NCBI GenBank assembly: GCA_003996215.1
Contig: QJPP01000438.1
Location: forward strand, 372,001 to 436,000
Length of the DNA: 64,000 nt
From: Jaltomata sinuosa
Lineage: Eukaryota; Streptophyta; Magnoliopsida; Solanales; Solanaceae
Reading direction: 5' to 3'
Position numbers and translations under genes: made by a program. Shown here in pieces: positions 33,201 to 42,200 of the stretch (the stretch's first letter is position 1; every line of letters starts with the position of its first letter). A model generated the notes under the pieces. The model made no database searches. It was not told where the DNA came from and worked only from the letters and a program-made list of their open reading frames with translations.

Positions 33201-36200
33201 TGAGGTGTTCATGCGAAACAAATTTGGGTAGACCCAGGTATCGACACTATTCCTATCAACACCAATGGGCAGGTCACCTTTCAGCACTACACCTTTCTTT
33301 CGCGCATATTCCGCAGCTTCTGATAACTGATATGGAAAGCCCAAATGTATAATAACAGCTTTTCTTATACAACAAAGATAAAAATACACAGAGGAATACA
33401 GAATACATAAAGCTTGTGTTTACTTGTAGATGTAGATGGAACTGGATGTAGTAATGGAAACTAACAACCTCATAGTGCAAGTTTTCTTTTGAGACGAGTT
33501 TCTCAAGCTGCAGAAACAGGAAATACATTATAAGTACGAAAGTAATAGGGGGATTATGAGGCTACCTGAACTTAAATTGTTTCTATGCTTGAACTGAAGC
33601 GGTATTACCTTCTCTTTTGAAAATTTAGAAAACCGGCCCCATTGACTACGCTCAGATGTTTCAAAGAAGTCCCGCAGAAAACAGAAAGCAGCATAGGGTT
33701 TCAACCATTCCTGCACTCATCAATAAAGGACCAATGCAAAAGCATAATTAAGATTGTCATATTCCAGTCAATTTGCAGGGGGGAACATATTAACTGTATT
33801 AAGCTTACAAGCTAAAATTTACATGGAAAGGATCTCAAAGTTGTTTTCTTTTTTCTTCTCATTTCTTTTCCTCCAGCCAGCCATTATAGCAAGCATATCC
33901 AAACAAATGTCACTAACTTAAAGTTCTAAATGTAATGAAATTAAATCCTTAAGGACCTGATTTTCAGAAAAGAACTCCTGGAATGATTTTGAATTTAGTA
34001 TGGTCTCCTTCTCACGAGCGAAAATTTTCTTGGCAATAGAAAGTTTTGTAACCATGGAAGCCTCATAATCTACATCCTGCAATAATCATAGACCAGGCAA
34101 AAAGATAAAGGAAATTATCAGATTTATGAATACATATGTCCTTCATGATGGAACTGTGTGACCTAAAGAATATGTTCTACATATTTACACATGAGATGCT
34201 ATAGAGAAAGGAACAGTATGCTGTAGTCATGGTGGTAGATGGTAGTGGCAATGTAACACAGTCACATCAATACGAGTATGGTAGCAGTCACGGTCTAGGA
34301 GATTTAAGAGATCGATTGTGCTGTATGAAAAACTTCATAGCTAGGTGATCTGACAGGAATTGGTTGCATACAAGGAGCTTGTATAGAAACAGCAATTGAG
34401 ATGAACATGCTTTTCTGGAATGCCTTTGTGCCCGACAAACTGTAAAAGCAGATTCAAAAACAAAGAATTTTGTGAATACCTTTTTATCCAACTGAACTCT
34501 TGCCTCCCTGATCTCTTGCTGTGAATAAGTAGAGAAACAGTCGCTCAAGTTCAAGACATAAAAATGGAATTTTCACTGTTCAGCTGATCCAACAAAAAAA
34601 GGTGTTCTATATACAGACGCAACATAATAAAGACTAAAATGAACACCTTGATATCCTCTGGAATGTTTTCTGAAATTGCCTCTACCCTTAGGTATAATGG
34701 GTGCAATGCAAATACTGAGAGTGAGCTGCATTGCCATCAAGCATGAAAATGAAACAACTAATATCAAATTAGTACCCCTACATAACAGACCTTGAAATAA
34801 GAACAGAAAATTCATTAGCTCACCTAATAGACAAGGTCAAAGGATAAAGCAAAGACTAAACCCGATAGTTATTAATGCTTCACTACTAAATTAGCCGAGT
34901 ATATGAACTGGGGTACAGCAAATATTTCATGCACTCTGTTTTCTTTGAAAAGAAGTAATCATTCTATTACGATTATCTCATTGTTTATGCAGTTACAAAC
35001 CCTATCACAAAGCTTTCAGAAAGCATGCAAGAAATGCATATACTCCTTTTAAATCAAATTTTCCTTTTCTGTTCAACCTAACAAAGGAGCACTCCATCCA
35101 AATACGAGACCTAAATCTTAATTCCCAAATGTAGGATCAAATATGAATTCTGTAGCATTATTCCTTTTTTAGTCAGCTTCGGTTTTAGATAGAGGTAAAC
35201 TTAGTATGTTGCTATCGAACAGACCACTCAATTTGGTATATTCCAGATCTTCTATCCCTGACTATACACTTAGATTTAGAACTTGAACTGTATTTCTGTA
35301 GCTGAAAGTTGGCATTTTTACTGATTATAAAGCAGAGTTCAAAAGAACTAAAGCTGAGTAAGCAATATTTTGCCATCAATCCATTATTTATGTTGTTGAT
35401 AAATTATCAAGATGGAATTGATCTGATCTACTTGATGATTCCGAGCTCAAATCTAAAGCCTTAACAAAGAAAATTACCTGTATGGATACGAATCCCACCA
35501 CATACAGTTGACTGATGTATCATTGATGGGCAAAAGCTGAACCAAATGAAAGCCAGATTCAACGGCCCAATCTACAAGTAACTTCAGGTCAAGAAACTCC
35601 CCAACTCCAAGATCAGCCTCTGATCGTACGGAAAACATGGGTACTGCAACACCCGCTCCCCTCCAAGGCATTTCCTGATGATAACACAGATTGGCTTTCT
35701 TTTCACCCGTATCAGTTTGAAAAACATAGCAAGCCATTGATTATATCTTATAGCTGACTTACCCGCATTAAGCCATCTGAAAGAACTACAAATCTAGATT
35801 CACCTGTTGTGACATCAACAGAAAGCTCGCGACTGGCACCACATTCGACTGAGGTTCCAGCCTTACTAAATTTGCAGTACTTGTATGTTTAAAGCATTAA
35901 GGAAGAAAGCGTGTAAGTGAAAGAAATTCCTATCAAGTTTATGATAAAATGGAACTGCATTTAGCCTATAACTCAGGCAGACAAAAGGATATTTTAAAGG
36001 AAAGTCATCTTTTCCTATAACGCAGTCTGCCTGCCAAAACGAATCGCCAGCATACGCGAGCTTAAGGCCATCCTGGATCTTCCATTGCCCAAGTTTTAAG
36101 GAGCTACCAATCACATATATCTACAGGATAACATGTATGTCAGGTCTGACTTCAAGATGGATTGTTAGGATATAAATGGGTAATGGCCACATAAACAACA

Positions 36201-39200
36201 TAAACAAGAAAACATATGCATTTGAAATCGCAAAGGTTGTTCTGTGAAAAGAGATCTTACAGATGTTCCTTCCTCTAAATAGGGGCAGCAGATTCTGAAT
36301 TGCAGAATGACTGAACCTGTTTCAGCAGTAACATTAGAAAGCACATTCCAACTAAGATTGTTTCATAGATAGAGCATCCGACAGAGAAAATTACCATCCT
36401 GGTCCAGCTTTTTCTGAGTGATCCCCACGGGCCTTTCAACACCCAAACTCCAACTTCTCCGAAAGATGACATCCTTAAATGCACTTCTAAAAGGGATATT
36501 GTCAGAACCAGTCTGCAACAGAAGAAAAAACTTTAAGTTGCTAGAGCAAAGTCAAAACAAAAGGAATGATGAAATGGGTAGCTGCTTACAAAGCAAAATC
36601 AAATATATAAGAAGCATGTTTGAGGTCATTTTGCAGAACATATTGAAAATCTTATCAGTTAACAACAACAACAACAACATCCCCAGTGTAATCCCGCAAG
36701 TGGGGTCTGGGGAGAACGGTGTGTACGCAGCTTTAACCCTACCTTGTGAAGGTAGAGAGGTTGTTTCCGATGGACCCTCGGCTCAAGTAAAGCATATCAA
36801 CATCAGCATTCCTTATTGACGTCAGCGTCGCATGATCCTGACCAACCCAAAAAGGGAACGGCCAGGTCCAAGACGAGCATCAACAATAAAAAGATTTAAG
36901 ATAGAAAAGAAAATTTGTAGAATGGAGTGTTGATGAGCTTATAGCTTCTTCTTACACCCATGTCTGTGACTAAAGCAAGTTTATTCAAATTTTCTCTACT
37001 AATATAAAGAGGCAAATAGTTTGCTAATTTACCCCATAAATTCTGTGTGACGATCATTTGGCATTTAAAGCAAATGACCATTTTGTCATCAAAGATTATT
37101 AAATCCTTCTTACCAAACCTGGGGGTTCTAAAGGGAGAAAAGATGGTATAATTATGCTAAGGCAAGGCGCATTTGGTTTGCAAGCAAGAAGTTCTGCAAT
37201 ATTTGGGAGCCAGTAATACGATATTGTAAACAAAAACCACCAAATAATTACACTGATTGGAAGCAGAATGTCGATAAAACACAGTGATCAGCTTCATACG
37301 AGTCATTCCAAACTCCTGAACAACTATGCTGAACTTACCAAACCTAGGCTCATGCAGTCACATAGTGATCTTATCACAAACAAGTGACTCCAATGTTCAC
37401 GCATCTCAACAACAACAACAACAACAACAACAACATACCCAGTGTATTCCCACAACGTGGGGTCTGGGGAGGGTAGAGTGTACGCAGTCCGTACCACTAC
37501 CTCAGAGGTGAGGTAGAGAGGCTGTTTCCGATAGACCCCCGGCTCAAGACAAAAACAGTCTAAGAATAGGCTAAAAAGGACGTAATGTTCACGCATCTCA
37601 GACAATGGAAATTGTACATCTCAGTCTATGGAGATTCAACGAGGAGGAGGTCGTTTCAGAAGAACTCGACTCAACTATAGTTATTGTAATAGGCTTGAAC
37701 ATACTCGTGAAGTATGCTATTCTCTGCATGATCGACCACCCAAGACTACACATGTTGCTCAGCCTAACACTGTAGGTAACCAGGGGTTTTCTTACTTTGA
37801 AGGAAAATATAATGAGTTCCTTCTGTCTCGAGCAAGTAAGCAGACATCTCTACAAGTAGCCTCGGTTACTAAGATTGATATTGTTAGAACATGAATAGGA
37901 ACATGAATATTGTACAGAATCCTACTTGGATAAGGATTGTAATGTAGTATCTATAAATAGCGCTAAGTGTAATAATGTAGATACACAATTCAATAATATT
38001 TTCTCTTATATCTCTCACATGGTATCATAGCAATTGTGAGAAAAGTATCGTTGTGCATCATTGCAGCGAAATCAACTGTCATTGTGCAGTTTTCCAGTGA
38101 CCTAAGCGACTGTCTGAGTAAAATACATTTTCTGTCAGTGTTTTTCAAAAACCAACACCACACAGGTGTCACACGTGCCGCCAGAAGCAATTCTCCGGCG
38201 AGCACGTCAGATTCACGCGCCGGTGCGTGCGTCGTTTTTCGGCCACTTTCAGGTAAAAAAAAATCCAGTAGGGTCGCCTCTTCATTTTGAGGCTACCCAT
38301 GTAATTATTTCCTAATTCTGATCAATTTTCGGCTATCCGATCCAAGTTGCGACGACTCTTTTCCAGATTCCGGCAACAGATTTCAAGATTTTTGGCTACA
38401 AAATTTTAATTTCACAAGATGTATTTAGGGGTTGATATATTTGGCTCCAAAAAATACGGGAATTTGAAGTTCAAGACATCACTTCAGAACCATTAATGGG
38501 AAGTTCAAACTATTTAGCTTGGGCTTCCTCGGTCGAGTTGTGGTGCAAAGGTCAAAGTGTCCAAGACCACTTAACGAACAATGCTAGTGTGGTGTATGAA
38601 AAGGCAAAGACTAGTGAGGAAGATGGAAAACCCAAAGCACAATGGGAGAAGGTTGACTCTCAATTATGTAGTCTTCCCTAGCAATCTATTGATTCCAAGT
38701 TGATGCCCTTGTTTTGCCCATTCCAGACAGAATATATGTCAAGGAAAAGGCTCGTGCTTTATACACTAATGGCATATCTCCTTTTTATGATGTGATATCT
38801 CGGATGACTAACTTAAAGAAACAAGAATCTGATATGTTTACTTACTTGGGATAGGTACAGGCAATCAAGGAGGAATTTGAAAGGTTGATGCCAATCACTA
38901 TGAACGTGGAAAAATAACAAGAGCACAGACAAACGTTGTTTCTTGTTCTTACACTTGTTGGACTTCCTACTGTCCATGATTCGGTGTGTGATCAGAATTT
39001 AGCTAGTCCTACAGTTCCTTCAATAGATGAACTATTTTCCAGTTTACTTCGCCTAGCCGCGCCTCCCAGTCACAAAGTGGTTTCATCACCCACCGTTGTC
39101 TCCGACTTCTTTGTTCTCGCATATCAAACCATAGAAAATCGAACATCTCAGTCTATAGAGACTTGACGACGAGGAGGTCGTTTTGGAAGATCCTGACCAA

Positions 39201-42200
39201 AGTGTAGTTATTGTCATAGGCTTGGACACACTCGTGACGTATGTTATACTTTGCACGGTCGACCACCCAATAATGCTCATATTTCTCAGTAAGAATATAA
39301 TGAGTTCCTTCAATATCGAGCAAGTAAGCAGACATATCCACAAGTAGCCTCAGTTGCTCAGCCAGATCGACCACCCAATAATGCTCATATTGCTCAGACA
39401 GAATATAATGAATTCTTTCGGTATTGAGCAAGTAAGCAGACATCTCCACAAATATCCTTGGTTGCTCAGCCTAATGCTTCTGTTGCTGGTAATTCCTTTG
39501 CTTGTGTTTCTTAGTCTAGTACTCTTGGATCATGTGTCGTGGAAATAGGCTCTTCTGATCATATTTCTAGTAACAAATCACTTTTGTCCAATATTGTTTA
39601 TTGACAATCTCTTCCTGCTGCTACTTTAGCCAATGGGATCCAAATAAAACCAAAAGGAGTTGGACAAGCTAAACCTCTGTTCTCTGTCACTCTAAACTTC
39701 GTTCTTTATGTCACTGGTTGTCCTTTTAATCTTGCATCTGTTAGTCGTTAGAAGCGTGCCCCACATTGTACCATAACATTTTTGATGATTTTTTTCTCGT
39801 GCAGGACCACAGCACAGGACAGACGATTGCCATAGGGCATGAATCGCAAGGCCTCTACTATTATACCTCTCCAAATTCCTCCACGGCATGCTCCGTTACA
39901 GATCCTCCAGATCTACTTCACGAACGTTTGGGACATCCAAGTGTATCCAAGCTATAGAAGATGGTGCATAGTCTGTCTCGTCTATCCACATTAGATTGTG
40001 AGTCGTGTCAACTTGGAAAACACACCCACAGTACCTTTCCACGTAGTGCTGAGAGTCGTTCAGAGTCTATGTTTTCATTAGTTCATTCTGATATTTGGGG
40101 TCCTAGTAGAGTCAATTCAACCTTACGATTTTGTTATTTTGTTAGTTTCATTGATGATTATTCAAGATGTTTGCATCGGGCATGAATCACAAGGCTTTTG
40201 TCGGCTAGCTTCTCGATTATGGGTAGAAGTTTTGAGTTGGTTTGGAACACAATGGGTGATGCCAGGTACAGTGAAAGAACTTTTATTCAGCTTGAAGACC
40301 GAGGAGAAGACACATGGCACGGAAGTTTACTCTGCTCGCACTTATGTGGATCGTCTGGAGAGAAAGAAATAGGAGAGCATTAGAGGGTGTAGAAAGTGAT
40401 TTTGTACATTTGAGGAGTAGCCTTTTTTCCTTATCATTTTTTGGTGCACCCATGAGATTGCTTTGTATGTAGAAGATTGGGTGACGTTCAAAAATACAAC
40501 ATCTTGTTTGAGGTTTCCTACTTTCTTGATATACCCTTTGTATACAGGTTTTATGGCCCAACTTAGAATAAAATCTTATGTCACTTTATGGGATTTTAAA
40601 TGAAGTGAATTAAAGTTGAAGGCTTCAGAAGAAGAATGTGTAACATCAAACAACCATGACATTATAATTCTTTCAAGTATATAATTCTTAGGGGTCGTTT
40701 GGTACACGGGATGAGATAAGTAGGCATATCCAATAGGTTGGGACCGGATATCCCATGGGACTATTTTATCCACCTTCCATATGGGATAGTAATCCCACCA
40801 TTTTAGTACAAATGGCAGAATAAAATAGCCCCGGGATTAGCTAATACCTTACACCAAACATGGGATAAAGTTAATCCCAAATTTTATCCCGCGATTATTA
40901 TACTTATCCCATGTACCAAACGACCCCTTACAGAAGTATATTTGCAAGCAATATATGTTATCTTCCACATATTATTAAATGTGCACCTAGACCAAGATTC
41001 AAATTGACTAAATCGATAGGATAAAACAGAGTAAATGAAATTTCTATGGAGAAAAAGATTTTAGGTGCCATTAAAAGGAAGAATACCAAATGAAAAGATG
41101 TTGATTCTCTCGTCTTTGTCTGACAATAGTTAGAACTACTCTTTTAGCCGAATACACGATAATCATTTATCAAAGAGAAAAAGTTAAGATAATCTGCAAA
41201 CAACCTAGAATAATAAGAAAATACATGTTCAGCAATTTTTCAAATACAACTTCTCCGAAGTGATAAGGGAAAAACGACATAAGATTGTGAATATATAGAA
41301 TAACAGGGCGGAGAATGCTTCAGATAAGGGAAAAACACAGAAGATTGTGAATCTATAGAATAACAGGGCGGAGAATGCTTCAGAGTGCCTAAATTTTTCC
41401 ATACTTTTTTATTTCAGGAATCACAATTCAATGAGCATTAAACTTAAGCGACCACTGGGTATGTGCAAATGCATGTTTTTGAAATTTTAGAGTGAAATAG
41501 CCAAATGAATCAAGAATGAGGATTGAGAATACTACACTAAGATTAGAGGTACACATGCGGATAATGAGAAATAGAGAAAAGAATTTAGAACAATTCTGCC
41601 ATCTTTTGATTTAGCGTTTAGTTCGTACTAAATGTCTTTGACTACTACATACAAGCGGAAGAGTTGTATGCCGTAAGAAAGAATTTCAGGAGCAACTTGC
41701 ATACCTTCCTTTGTCATAATTAAATTCATCCAAGGAACAGGCATCCTAGGTGGTGCAGTATTCACGAAACATTATGAGAAAGAGAAACAGAACAACTAGC
41801 ATACCTTCCTTTCTCATAAGCCATAACAAAGTTCATCCAAGGGACACGCACGCTAGGTGGTGTAGTATTCACGAAACATTATGAGAAAGACACACAGAAC
41901 AACTAGCATACCTTCCTTTCTCATAAGCCATAACAAAGTTCATCCAAGGGACACACATGCTAGGTGGTGTAGTATTCACAAAACAATATGAGAAAGAGAG
42001 GCAATAAAATTAGCACCTGCCAGAGATCACGAAGTTCTAGTGACTGCCCATCCTGAAGCCCATCAGGCAGCAACAGCTTCCTTTTCTTTCCAGCCTCCCA
42101 TCGCAGGATATTTCTTCTATCATCCACCACATAGTAACTGTAATCACTTTGGAATCCAGGAGGAACTGGAATGCTTCCAGACCATATCAGCTCTTCCCCT

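Noticed and set aside
35881..35981. GT-AG alternative for DPE2 intron 4 (TTT|GTCTGC ... ACAAG|TAC)
   Set aside because: In frame, but gives KYPFYCKF instead of the conserved KYKYCKF, with a weak donor and no pyrimidine tract; the U12 signals are much stronger.
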